Position numbers and translations under genes: made by a program. From Thermoflexales bacterium (GTDB taxonomy: Bacteria > Chloroflexota > Anaerolineae > S140-20), in the NCBI GenBank assembly GCA_015484715.1, contig WFUY01000464.1:1-12837 (forward strand): DNA of 12,837 nt, read 5' to 3'. This document shows, one piece after another, positions 7,370 to 12,725 of the stretch; within the stretch, counting starts at the first letter, position 1; every line of letters starts with the position of its first letter. Under the pieces are notes generated by a model. It was not told the DNA's origin and searched no databases. It saw only the letters and a program-made list of their open reading frames with translations.

Positions 7370-8290
7370 ATGAATGGCGTGGTTCTTCGCGTCGAAGGGC
7401 TGACCAAGTTCTACGGTCCCGTCCGAGCGTTGCATGACCTGACCCTCAGCGTCCGGCGGGGGGAGGTTTACGGCTTCCTAGGGCCAAATGGGGCCGGCAA
7501 GACGACGACGGTCTCCCTCATCCTGGGGCTGATACGCCCCACCGCCGGCCGCATCGAGTTGTTGGGCCACGATACCCGTCGGGGCCGGCGCAAGGTCCTG
7601 CGTCGGGTGGGGGCTATCGTCGAGCGGCCCGCTTTCTACCCGCACCTCTCCGGGGCCGACAACCTGCGGGTGGCCGCGTGGGAGCTGGGCGGCGTCCCTG
7701 AAGTCCGGATCACGCAACTTCTGGAGCGGGTGGGGCTAGCGGATCGGGCCGATGACAAGGTGAAGGGCTACTCCACCGGGATGGTCCAGCGGCTGGGGCT
7801 GGCCGCCGCTCTCCTCAACGAGCCCGAACTCCTTTTCCTCGATGAGCCTACCAGCGGGCTGGATCCGGCGGGCCAGGCAGAGATCAGGGCCTTGATCCGC
7901 GAGCTGGCTGAAGAGGGCGTGACGGTCTTCCTCTGCAGCCACCTGCTCCACGAGGTTGAGCAGGTCTGCCACCGGGTGGGCATTCTGAACAAGGGGGAGT
8001 TGATCGCCGAGGGGGCGGTGGAGGAGTTGCTCCGGCGGAAAGAGGTCATCCAGGTCCGCGTCGCCGACCTGGAACGGGCAGCGGCCCTCCTGCGCCGGCT
8101 GGCCTGGGTGCAGGGGGTCCGCCGGGAGGACGACCGGCTGCTGGTGGAGGCTCCCATCGCCCGCTCCGCCGAGGTGAACGCTGCCCTGGCCCGTCAGGGG
8201 CTCTACGCTTCGGAGATTCGCCCGCTGGAGACGACGCTAGAGGCCTTTTTCCTGCAGGTCACCCAGGAGGAGGCAGACAATGGTTCGTAA
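7370..8290 (+). CDS. ABC-2 type transporter ATP-binding protein
   Basis: Cytoplasmic ATPase that powers an ABC-2 exporter (CcmA/NatA/BcrA-like). From ATG 7370 it has 306 aa. Walker A GPNGAGKTT 38-46; Q-loop region VERPAFYPHLSG about 84-94, with Glu-Arg where Gln is common; signature YSTGMVQR 134-141; Walker B LLFLDEP 154-160; D-loop SGLDPAG; switch H191 in CSHLLHE. The final 80 residues or so form the usual variable C-terminal domain. GAGGGAG lies upstream of ATG 7370; the TTG at 7343 lacks such a site. It overlaps its permease by 11 bp, which is typical of a coupled pair. Substrate unknown; peptide, antibiotic, sodium or lipid export are all possible. Confidence 0.95.
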   Translation: MNGVVLRVEGLTKFYGPVRALHDLTLSVRRGEVYGFLGPNGAGKTTTVSLILGLIRPTAGRIELLGHDTRRGRRKVLRRVGAIVERPAFYPHLSGADNLRVAAWELGGVPEVRITQLLERVGLADRADDKVKGYSTGMVQRLGLAAALLNEPELLFLDEPTSGLDPAGQAEIRALIRELAEEGVTVFLCSHLLHEVEQVCHRVGILNKGELIAEGAVEELLRRKEVIQVRVADLERAAALLRRLAWVQGVRREDDRLLVEAPIARSAEVNAALARQGLYASEIRPLETTLEAFFLQVTQEEADNGS

Positions 8291-9173
8291 CCTTCGCGTC
8301 GAACTGCTCAAGCTACGCAAGCGCTGGCTGAGCTGGATTGTCCTGCTGATCCTGGTCTCCAGCGCCATCATCCTTCCGGGTATGCTCCTCGCCATCCTTA
8401 AGATGGGGGATCGCCTGCCGGGGGCCCAGCCGATGCCTCCTGCCATCGCAGCCCAGTTGGAGCAGGCGCTGCTTCTCCCCGATGGCGTGGGCTTCCTCCT
8501 GAGTTTGATCGGGGGGAGCAATGGGATGGGGATGCTCCTCTTCGTTATCCTGGCCGGCGTCAGCGTGGGAAACGAGTACACCTGGAGGACGGTACGGGCA
8601 TCGCTGGTCCGGGGCCGAGGTCGGTGGGACTTCCTGCTGACCAAGCTGGTGGCCATCCTGCTTCTGATGGGGGTGGGTTTCCTGCTGACGATGGCGGTGG
8701 GGATTCCCTACCTGGGGTTGCTCACCGCCGCCAGCCGGGGGCAACTCGACCTGAGCTTTCTGACGGCCTCCTTCGTGGGCGAGGTCCTGCTGGGGGTCCT
8801 GCGCACCGGCTACGCCCTGGTCCCCTATATCTTGCTGGCGATGCTGCTGGCGGTGGTCGGACGGTCCCCCTGGATCGGCGTCGGGGTCACTCTGGCCTAC
8901 GCCCTGCTGGTGGAGGGAATGGCGCTTCAGTTGTTGGTGCTGGTGGGCCGGCCCTGGAGCCAGCTCTACCGCTTCTCACTGGGGGGCAACGTGACCGGCC
9001 TGATGGCGGCCAATCCGGGTGGACAAGCCCTCGCGGGAGGCGAGCTGGGGGGGATGGACGCACTCCTGAACCTGCCTTCGGCCAACCAGGCGGCGCTGGT
9101 GCTGGCCCTCTACAGCCTTCTCTTCCTGGCGGGGATGTTGGTCGCCTTCCAGCGCCAGGAGATCACGCCTTGA
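8280..9173 (+). CDS. ABC-2 type transporter permease
   Basis: Membrane partner of the preceding ATPase, 297 aa, with about six hydrophobic segments (roughly 17-40, 80-98, 121-145, 162-200, 206-228, 272-290). The cytoplasmic stretch GNEYTWRTVRASLVRGRGRW after the second segment is the coupling region usual in ABC-2 permeases. ATG 8280 lies inside the ATPase gene, whose TAA is at 8288-8290. A loop near 232-268 (GGNVTGLMAANPGGQALAGG) is probably extracytoplasmic. Functional annotation beyond export is not supported. Confidence 0.9.
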   Translation: MVRNLRVELLKLRKRWLSWIVLLILVSSAIILPGMLLAILKMGDRLPGAQPMPPAIAAQLEQALLLPDGVGFLLSLIGGSNGMGMLLFVILAGVSVGNEYTWRTVRASLVRGRGRWDFLLTKLVAILLLMGVGFLLTMAVGIPYLGLLTAASRGQLDLSFLTASFVGEVLLGVLRTGYALVPYILLAMLLAVVGRSPWIGVGVTLAYALLVEGMALQLLVLVGRPWSQLYRFSLGGNVTGLMAANPGGQALAGGELGGMDALLNLPSANQAALVLALYSLLFLAGMLVAFQRQEITP

Positions 9174-9182
9174 AGGAACCCG

Positions 9183-9546
9183 ATGGGCAAGCGGCGACTG
9201 CCCTTCTTCTGGGACTACGATCTAGGGGAAGAGGACCTGCGGGCGATCCTGGCCGGTGACGACGAGGGGCGCAAGGTGTGGGGCGTCAGCCGTCTCCTCA
9301 ACGCAGCTCCCTGGGATGAGATCTGGACGTACCTCACGGTGGATGACATCCGTGCTCACTTCCCCCGACTGCGGTTCCGGTCATCTCGCCTGCGGGAGCT
9401 GTGGGCCCACGCCGGCGATGCGACAGGTCCGCAGGATTCGGGACCAGCCCGTGATGCTCAGGCCCGTGGATTGGGAGGCGCTGGTCGCCTTCTACGAGGA
9501 GTTGGCGGATCACCTGCTGGCCCGGCATCAACCGCCATCGTCGTGA
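9183..9546 (+). pseudogene. DUF6922-like small protein, apparently frameshifted
   Basis: ATG 9183 begins 9 nt after the permease stop and encodes MGKRRLPFFWDYDLGEEDLR... with W-D-E-I-W-T-Y-L and H-F-P-R-L-R-F-R-S. This pattern resembles the DUF6922 family of short proteins often found beside AbiEii-type nucleotidyltransferases (family recalled, not searched). After about residue 77 the same frame turns into Gly/Ala/Arg-rich text. The +1 frame instead becomes protein-like (MLRPVDWEALVAFYEELADH...) and stops at 9546. The simplest reading is a one-base indel near 9410-9450, either a real mutation or an assembly error. The alternatives are a 149-codon ORF to 9632 that overlaps the next start, or two short genes, the second from ATG 9454 (30 aa). 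No nucleotidyltransferase partner is present. Confidence 0.55.
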
Positions 9547-9625
9547 TCTGTCTGGTCCGCTGGATGGGCGACCCGGGGAGCGCCGAGAGGCGCGCCCGGT
9601 CTGGGTTGCCTGGAGAGGAGGGGCA

Positions 9626-10339
9626 TTGCTGACGTTCACCCTGGTTCTGGAGGTTGTGGTCCTGCTGGCTCTGCCGGCGGCTGTGGGCTTCTGGATGCGC
9701 CGGCGGTTGGGGACGGCCTGGGGGCTCTTCTTCGGCGGGGCCCTGGCCTACGTAGCGGCCCAGATGGTGAGCGCAGTCCTTGGGTCACCGCTTCTGGGGG
9801 GGCTTCCGGCAGGGCCGGCCGGGGGCCTTATCGCCGCCCTGGTTGCTGCCCTGGCCCAGGAGATGGCCCGCTACGGCCTCTACCGCTTCTTCCTGCGGGA
9901 TGTGCGGGCTGGGCGGGAGGCATTGATGGTAGGGGCCGGCCACGGCGGCGCCGAGATGGTGATCATCGGGCTCCTCCTGCTGCTGACCCTGTTTCAGTTC
10001 CTCTCCTTCCGAAATGCTGATCTGACGACGCTGGACCTGTCTCCCGAAGAGCAGGACCAGATTCGTCAAATTGTGGCCGATTTCTGGACGACACCCTGGT
10101 TTGTCCCCCTTCTCCGGCTGCTTCATCAGCTCCTCATCGCTCCCTTTCACCTGGTGGCCTCCCTCTTCGTGATGTGGTCGGTGACCCAGCGGCGTTGGGA
10201 TTACCTGGCGGGGATGGTGGGATTGCACTTGCTGCTCTACCTGAGCCAGGGGCTTGGTCCTATCAGTGCCCTGACGGTAGCCGGTCTCTTCGCCGCAGGG
10301 AGTCTTGCCTACCTGCGCCATCACTGGTCGGCTTTCTGA
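9626..10339 (+). CDS. YhfC-family integral membrane protein (putative intramembrane protease)
   Basis: A 237-aa multi-spanning protein with about six membrane segments. Conserved polar residues lie in or near the membrane: E79 in QEMARYGLYRF, H106 and E110 in GAGHGGAE, H175 in APFHLVAS, and H201. This pattern matches the YhfC family, proposed to be related to CPBP/PrsW-type intramembrane proteases; the enzymatic role is not proven. The start is TTG 9626 directly after a strong GAGAGGAGGGG site, with no ATG alternative nearby. It probably closes the transporter operon. Its TGA is followed after a single base by the parS site. Confidence 0.75.
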   Translation: MLTFTLVLEVVVLLALPAAVGFWMRRRLGTAWGLFFGGALAYVAAQMVSAVLGSPLLGGLPAGPAGGLIAALVAALAQEMARYGLYRFFLRDVRAGREALMVGAGHGGAEMVIIGLLLLLTLFQFLSFRNADLTTLDLSPEEQDQIRQIVADFWTTPWFVPLLRLLHQLLIAPFHLVASLFVMWSVTQRRWDYLAGMVGLHLLLYLSQGLGPISALTVAGLFAAGSLAYLRHHWSAF

Positions 10340-10340
10340 G

Positions 10341-10354
10341 GTTTCACGTGAAAC
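10341..10354. other. parS: parS, ParB-binding centromere site
   Basis: GTTTCACGTGAAAC is a perfect 14-bp palindrome, identical to the core of the widely conserved bacterial parS sequence. Only the outermost T/A pair of the 16-bp consensus is missing (G on both sides here). It sits in intergenic DNA one base after a stop codon. In most bacteria parS sites cluster near the replication origin, so this locus may be origin-proximal. parA and parB themselves are not in the window. Confidence 0.82.
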
Positions 10355-10365
10355 GCAGCCCCCCT

Positions 10366-10384
10366 GGAGATTCCCGAGGTCTAG
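10366..10384 (+). repeat. dispersed 19-bp repeat, copy 1
   Basis: GGAGATTCCCGAGGTCTAG matches the reverse complement of 11745-11763 at 17 of 19 positions, and at 20 of 23 when the flanks are included. Both copies are intergenic. Probably a small interspersed repeat of this genome. Confidence 0.5.
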
Positions 10385-10464
10385 AATGTGACTCTGAAAG
10401 GCGACAAGCCCACCCGTCGGGGGCGTCCCAAGGGGAAGATCGCCGCGCGGCGGCCTCGGGAATC
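10369..10464 (+). other. long inverted repeat closing a GC-rich structured segment
   Basis: GATTCCCGAGG (10369-10379) is perfectly complementary to CCTCGGGAATC (10454-10464), followed by CGGGTTTTG. The interior includes GCCC/GGGC pairing around 10411-10427 and the 12-bp palindrome CGCCGCGCGGCG (10441-10452). A GTG-started frame (10388-10678) crosses it with an AT-hook-like RRGRPKGK, but it has no ribosome site and runs on through a promoter and terminator. I do not call it a gene. An RNA structure is possible but not demonstrated. Confidence 0.35.
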
Positions 10465-10510
10465 CGGGTTTTGCTTGAGCGTCGAGAGCCCAGACGTGAG
10501 CTTGTCGCAG

Positions 10511-10539
10511 TTGACAGGACGGTCATTCCGTGGTAGAAT
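10511..10539 (+). promoter_or_regulatory. strong sigma70-type promoter
   Basis: TTGACA (10511-10516), 17-bp spacer, TAGAAT (10534-10539), with TG one base before the -10 (extended -10). This is the best promoter match in the window. The start is expected at 10545-10547. Confidence 0.8.
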
Positions 10540-10545
10540 TCTACA

Positions 10546-10630
10546 CGTAGGACGCAGTAAGTTCCCTGGTACGGCTGTACATACAAAGTGCAAGACCGCT
10601 CAGGCGACTTACTCGCCTGAGCGGTTTCTT
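10546..10630 (+). ncRNA. candidate small RNA or terminated slyD leader
   Basis: The segment runs from the predicted start of the strong promoter to the U-tract of a strong terminator, about 85 nt. It has no ATG and no ribosome-binding site. It contains a small hairpin GTAC-GGCT-GTAC (about 10569-10580) before the terminator stem. This is the layout of a stand-alone small RNA. Equally, it could be the attenuated leader of slyD, which lies downstream on the same strand. No known RNA family is recognised. Confidence 0.45.
10595..10630 (+). terminator. intrinsic terminator
   Basis: Perfect 13-bp stem: 10595-10607 pairs with 10613-10625, loop CTTAC, followed by TTCTT. Very stable and directly downstream of the promoter at 10511-10539. 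Confidence 0.85.
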
Positions 10631-10673
10631 ATCCGGGTGGGACTCCCTGCGTTCCTGGCCGATTTCCGTCTTC

Positions 10674-10768
10674 GTTAGCACGCCTGAGCCGAGGGTCGGC
10701 GTGATGAGAGACGCGATCCTGAGGGGAGAAGTATATCCTGGGCGCTGTGCGTGCTAACCCGTTTTTTT
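10674..10768 (+). promoter_or_regulatory. structured slyD leader ending in a T-run
   Basis: GTTAGCACGC (10674-10683) is perfectly complementary to GCGTGCTAAC (10749-10758). It closes a 65-nt interior with a GCCGA-GGG-TCGGC hairpin (10688-10700) and further weak pairings. CCG and seven T (10762-10768) follow, and the slyD ribosome site begins 3 bases later. The long closing stem plus T-run resembles a regulatory leader, but the sequence matches no riboswitch class I know. CGCCTGAGC at 10681-10689 duplicates part of the 3' arm of the upstream terminator (10614-10622). Confidence 0.4.
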
Positions 10769-10783
10769 CTTAAGGAGGGTAGA

Positions 10784-11260
10784 GTGACAGATCCACAAAC
10801 CGTTCAAGATGACGTCGTCGTCAGCCTGGAGTACACGGTTCGGCTGAACGATGGCAGCATCGTTGACAGCTCTGTAGGGCGAGAGCCTTTGCAGTTCCTG
10901 CAGGGCCACGGCCAGGTAATCGAGGGATTAGAGCAAGAGATCCACGGAATGCGTGTGGGTGAGACCAAGAAGTTCGTCGTGACCGCCGCCAGGGCTTACG
11001 GCGAGCGCATCCCTGAAGCAATGGAGTGGGTGCCCCGTGCGGCCTTCCCGGCAGGCATGGACCTGGAGCCCGGGATGGGCTTCCGACTGCAGACCGCCTC
11101 GGGCGAGAGCATCGTCGCCTATGTGCGGGAAGTATTGCCCGATCGAGTGCTGATGGACTTCAACCATCCCCTGGCAGGGGAGGACCTTCACTTCGAGGTG
11201 ACGATCACAGGGTTGCGTGCGGCAACCTCCGAGGAACTCGCTCACGGCCACGTCCACTGA
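10784..11260 (+). CDS. slyD: FKBP-type peptidyl-prolyl isomerase, SlyD family
   Basis: Cytoplasmic proline isomerase and folding helper. The FKBP part (VVSLEYTVRLNDGSIVDSS, GHGQVIEGLEQEIHGMRVGE) is interrupted after about residue 70 by the insert-in-flap chaperone domain. It returns with the SlyD hallmark DFNHPLAGEDLHFEV at 125-139. The length of 158 aa is usual. The tail is short (AHGHVH), without the long metal-binding His/Cys tail of E. coli SlyD, so nickel delivery is not suggested. GTG 10784 was chosen for its strong AAGGAGGG at 10772-10779; the in-frame GTG 10751 has none. The complex leader upstream implies regulated expression. Confidence 0.93.
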   Translation: MTDPQTVQDDVVVSLEYTVRLNDGSIVDSSVGREPLQFLQGHGQVIEGLEQEIHGMRVGETKKFVVTAARAYGERIPEAMEWVPRAAFPAGMDLEPGMGFRLQTASGESIVAYVREVLPDRVLMDFNHPLAGEDLHFEVTITGLRAATSEELAHGHVH

Positions 11261-11396
11261 GCCAGGAGATCGAAGCGGCATCTCTCTGGTGTGTGAGCCT
11301 GCACGCCCATCGAATCGGCAGGGTGTAAGGATCTCCACCAGGATGCAAAGTGCTAACGTCAGTCTTGTTTGAATTTTCAACTAAGGGGGTTAAGCT

Positions 11397-11612
11397 ATGT
11401 TTGGCGAGCGCATCACCGGAACCGTCAAGTGGTTCGACGAGAAGAAAGGCTATGGCTTCATCCAGCGGGATGACGGCCAACGCGATGTCTTCGTCCACTT
11501 CACGGCAATCCAGGCTCAGGGCTTTCGGAAGTTGCTCGAAGGTGATCGGGTAGAGTTCAGCGTTGAACAGGACCCACGGGGCCCCAAAGCTGTGAACGTC
11601 GTCCGACTCTGA
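11397..11612 (+). CDS. csp: cold-shock domain protein (CspA family)
   Basis: A 71-aa single-stranded nucleic-acid-binding protein that acts as an RNA chaperone. It has [20 protein letters not shown] with RNP1 K-G-Y-G-F-I, and RNP2 DVFVHF, at the usual positions. ATG 11397 has AAGGGGG at 11383-11389. The 136-nt gap from slyD contains nested complementary arms on the mRNA: GGAGATC 11265-11271 with GATCTCC 11330-11336, and CCTGC 11298-11302 with GCAGG 11318-11322. No clear promoter is seen there, so it may be co-transcribed with slyD. The structured leader could be temperature-responsive as in other cold-shock mRNAs (inference). A terminator follows. Confidence 0.95.
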   Translation: MFGERITGTVKWFDEKKGYGFIQRDDGQRDVFVHFTAIQAQGFRKLLEGDRVEFSVEQDPRGPKAVNVVRL

Positions 11613-11643
11613 GTTCAGAAGTTCCGTAACCAGTTTAAATCGA

Positions 11644-11677
11644 AAGGCCGCCTCCTCCAGCAGGGGGCGGCCTTCCT
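11644..11677 (+). terminator. intrinsic terminator of csp
   Basis: 13-bp stem with one G-T pair: 11644-11656 pairs with 11662-11674, loop CCAGC. It begins 31 nt after the csp stop. The T-tract is weak (TTCCTGT), so termination may be partial. Confidence 0.72.
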
Positions 11678-11709
11678 GTATCGGCCCCTTGAGAGGCTTG
11701 AAGATGCTT

Positions 11710-11735
11710 CTGAAAGGGTAGCGGTTGCCTTTCAG
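11710..11735. other. intergenic hairpin
   Basis: CTGAAAGG (11710-11717) pairs perfectly with CCTTTCAG (11728-11735) around a 10-nt loop. A second small stem AAGGC/GCCTT lies at 11769-11773/11782-11786. Nothing gene-like is visible between the csp terminator and the tRNA promoter. Confidence 0.4.
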
Positions 11736-11744
11736 GGCTGCTTT

Positions 11745-11763
11745 CCAGACCTCGGAAATCTCC
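11745..11763 (-). repeat. dispersed 19-bp repeat, copy 2
   Basis: On the minus strand this reads GGAGATTTCCGAGGTCTGG, 17 of 19 identical to 10366-10384. See that entry. Confidence 0.5.
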
Positions 11764-11819
11764 GGGATAAGGCATTGACGAGCCTTGTAGGATGACGGGG
11801 GGGCGGAGGGGCTGAAGAC

Positions 11820-11847
11820 TTGTCAAAGTGGGAAACTGTGGTAGAAT
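11820..11847 (+). promoter_or_regulatory. tRNA-Lys promoter
   Basis: TTGTCA (11820-11825), 16-bp spacer, TAGAAT (11842-11847), preceded by TGTGG so that an extended -10 is present. It ends 16 bp before the mature tRNA 5' end. Confidence 0.7.
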
Positions 11848-11863
11848 ATTAAGCGCTCCGGTT

Positions 11864-11937
11864 GGCCCGCTAGCTCAATTTGGCAGAGCAGGGGACTCTT
11901 AATCCCTTGGTTGCAGGTTCGAGTCCTGCGCGGGTCA
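11864..11937 (+). tRNA. tRNA-Lys (anticodon CUU)
   Basis: Full cloverleaf. Acceptor GGCCCGC (11864-11870) pairs with GCGGGTC (11930-11936), with one G-U. D stem GCTC/GAGC. Anticodon stem 11891-11895/11903-11907, with loop CTCTTAA and anticodon CTT at 11898-11900. Five-base variable loop. T stem GCAGG/CCTGC with loop TTCGAGT. Discriminator A11937. The next bases are CCT, so the terminal CCA is not encoded and must be added. It decodes AAG. Confidence 0.95.
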
Positions 11938-11946
11938 CCTGTAAAC

Positions 11947-11970
11947 GCACCCTAACCCGAAAGGGGGTGC
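11947..11970 (+). promoter_or_regulatory. hairpin holding the HTH gene's ribosome site
   Basis: GCACCC (11947-11952) can pair with GGGTGC (11965-11970), which overlaps the AAGGGGG ribosome site (11961-11967). An alternative small stem CCC-GAAA-GGG (11956-11965) also covers it. The structure lies between the tRNA 3' end and the HTH start codon. Confidence 0.4.
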
Positions 11971-11972
11971 CT

Positions 11973-12221
11973 ATGCCCAGACGGGTAGCTACCCTGGTGG
12001 ACTGGGCTTTTGCCCCTGACTGGCTCACCGTCGAGAAGGCCGCCGAACTAACCGGCTACACCGAGGACTTCATCCGCTGGCTGATCCAGGATGGGGGCGT
12101 AGAAGTGAAGCAACAAGGCGATACGTGGCTCATCGAGAAGGCCAGTCTGCGTGAGTACCGGGACGCACTGCTGGAAACGCTCCAGTTGCAGCGTGACCTG
12201 GGGCTTGAGTCCGATGACTGA
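11973..12221 (+). CDS. small excisionase/MerR-type helix-turn-helix protein, copy 1
   Basis: An 82-aa DNA-binding protein. WLTVEKAAELTGYTEDFIRWLIQDG (about 19-43) is a winged HTH of the excisionase (HTH_17) type. The wing VEVKQQGDTWLIEKASLREY follows, then an acidic C-terminus. ATG 11973 has AAGGGGG 5 nt upstream. Only 35 nt separate it from the tRNA-Lys gene, with no room for its own promoter, so a tRNA-mRNA joint transcript is likely. A terminator follows at 12245. The next gene is a paralogue. Proteins of this size serve as recombination directionality factors or as small regulators; no integrase is present, so the role is open. Confidence 0.78.
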   Translation: MPRRVATLVDWAFAPDWLTVEKAAELTGYTEDFIRWLIQDGGVEVKQQGDTWLIEKASLREYRDALLETLQLQRDLGLESDD

Positions 12222-12244
12222 GCCGGTGTAGCGCTGCACCCCAG

Positions 12245-12275
12245 GCCCCACCATCGGCAGGTGGGGCTTTGCTTT
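12245..12275 (+). terminator. intrinsic terminator after HTH copy 1
   Basis: GCCCCACC (12245-12252) pairs perfectly with GGTGGGGC (12260-12267) around ATCGGCA, followed by TTTGCTTTG. Confidence 0.85.
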
Positions 12276-12327
12276 GTGCATACCATGACGTGAATAAGCG
12301 CGAAAGATTCTCTCCGCGCAAGGCCGC

Positions 12328-12422
12328 TTATACCCTGGAAAAGCCGTCAAAGCCGTCAAAGCCGTCACAGCCGTCACCCTTTATACCCTGGAAAAGCCGT
12401 CAAAGCCGTCACAGCCGTCACC
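12328..12422. repeat. tandem 9-bp repeats (GCCGTCAMA) in two linked blocks
   Basis: Block A (12328-12378) is a 15-bp header TTATACCCTGGAAAA plus four 9-bp units. Block B (12381-12422) is the same header plus three units. Both end GCCGTCACA-GCCGTCACC. They differ by exactly one unit and are 2 bp apart. The unit phase changes between blocks, so a reading frame through both gives unrelated peptides (KPS repeats, then SRQ/SRH). This argues that the repeat is non-coding. It fills most of the 215-bp gap between the two HTH genes. I see no clear promoter, though both headers contain a TATACC box. Confidence 0.85.
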
Positions 12423-12436
12423 GGCCGTTGGCTGCA

Positions 12437-12673
12437 ATGGGCAAAGACTTCGACCCGACCGAATGGATCACCACCAAAGAGGCTGCCGAGTTGACGGGGT
12501 ACTCTACGGCCCGCTTTCGCCAACTAGCCATAGAAGGCGCAATACTGGCTCAGAAGAGGGGGCGTGATTGGTTCCTGGACAAGGCAAGCGTGCTGGCTTA
12601 CGTGGAAGAGATGCGACGACTTGGTACAGCAAAGCATAGCCCGAAGCGGGCCAGAGAGCGAAAAGCGGACTGA
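12437..12673 (+). CDS. small excisionase/MerR-type helix-turn-helix protein, copy 2
   Basis: A 78-aa paralogue of the gene at 11973. WITTKEAAELTGYSTARFRQLAIEG aligns with WLTVEKAAELTGYTEDFIRWLIQDG, followed by RGRDWFLDKASVLAYVEEM and a basic tail (KHSPKRARERKAD). The basic tail contrasts with the acidic tail of copy 1. ATG 12437 is the first credible start, as the upstream open frame is made of the 9-bp repeats. No good ribosome site precedes it, so translation may be leaderless or weak. A strong terminator follows. Confidence 0.75.
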   Translation: MGKDFDPTEWITTKEAAELTGYSTARFRQLAIEGAILAQKRGRDWFLDKASVLAYVEEMRRLGTAKHSPKRARERKAD

Positions 12674-12696
12674 AGAGCCTTTCCCTTGAGATGACT

Positions 12697-12725
12697 GGGC
12701 CGGTACTTGACACCGGCCCTGTTTT
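12697..12725 (+). terminator. intrinsic terminator after HTH copy 2
   Basis: GGGCCGGT (12697-12704) pairs perfectly with ACCGGCCC (12712-12719), loop ACTTGAC, then TGTTTT. The loop contains most of the -35 box of the next promoter. Confidence 0.85.

Noticed and set aside
9460..9632. C-terminal half of the 149-codon frame from 9183
   Set aside because: Gly/Ala/Arg-rich text typical of a shifted frame; the alternative frame gives the protein-like sequence.
10388..10678. 96-codon frame with an AT-hook-like RRGRPKGK
   Set aside because: No ribosome-binding site; it runs through a clear promoter, a strong terminator and a 10-bp repeat arm. Only the first 25 codons or so look coding.
10674..10758. 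Known riboswitch or ribozyme (manganese, ZTP, hammerhead considered)
   Set aside because: Isolated motif fragments only, such as GGGGAGAAG and GTGATGAGAG; no full conserved core.
11880..11972. Upstream extension of the first HTH gene into the tRNA
   Set aside because: It reads through the tRNA itself; ATG 11973 has an ideal ribosome site.
12328..12422. CRISPR-like array
   Set aside because: Units are 9 bp and contiguous with no unique spacers, and there are no cas genes.
12269..12436. Upstream extension of the second HTH gene with KPS repeats
   Set aside because: The peptide is only the 9-bp repeat, changes phase midway, and has no start signal.
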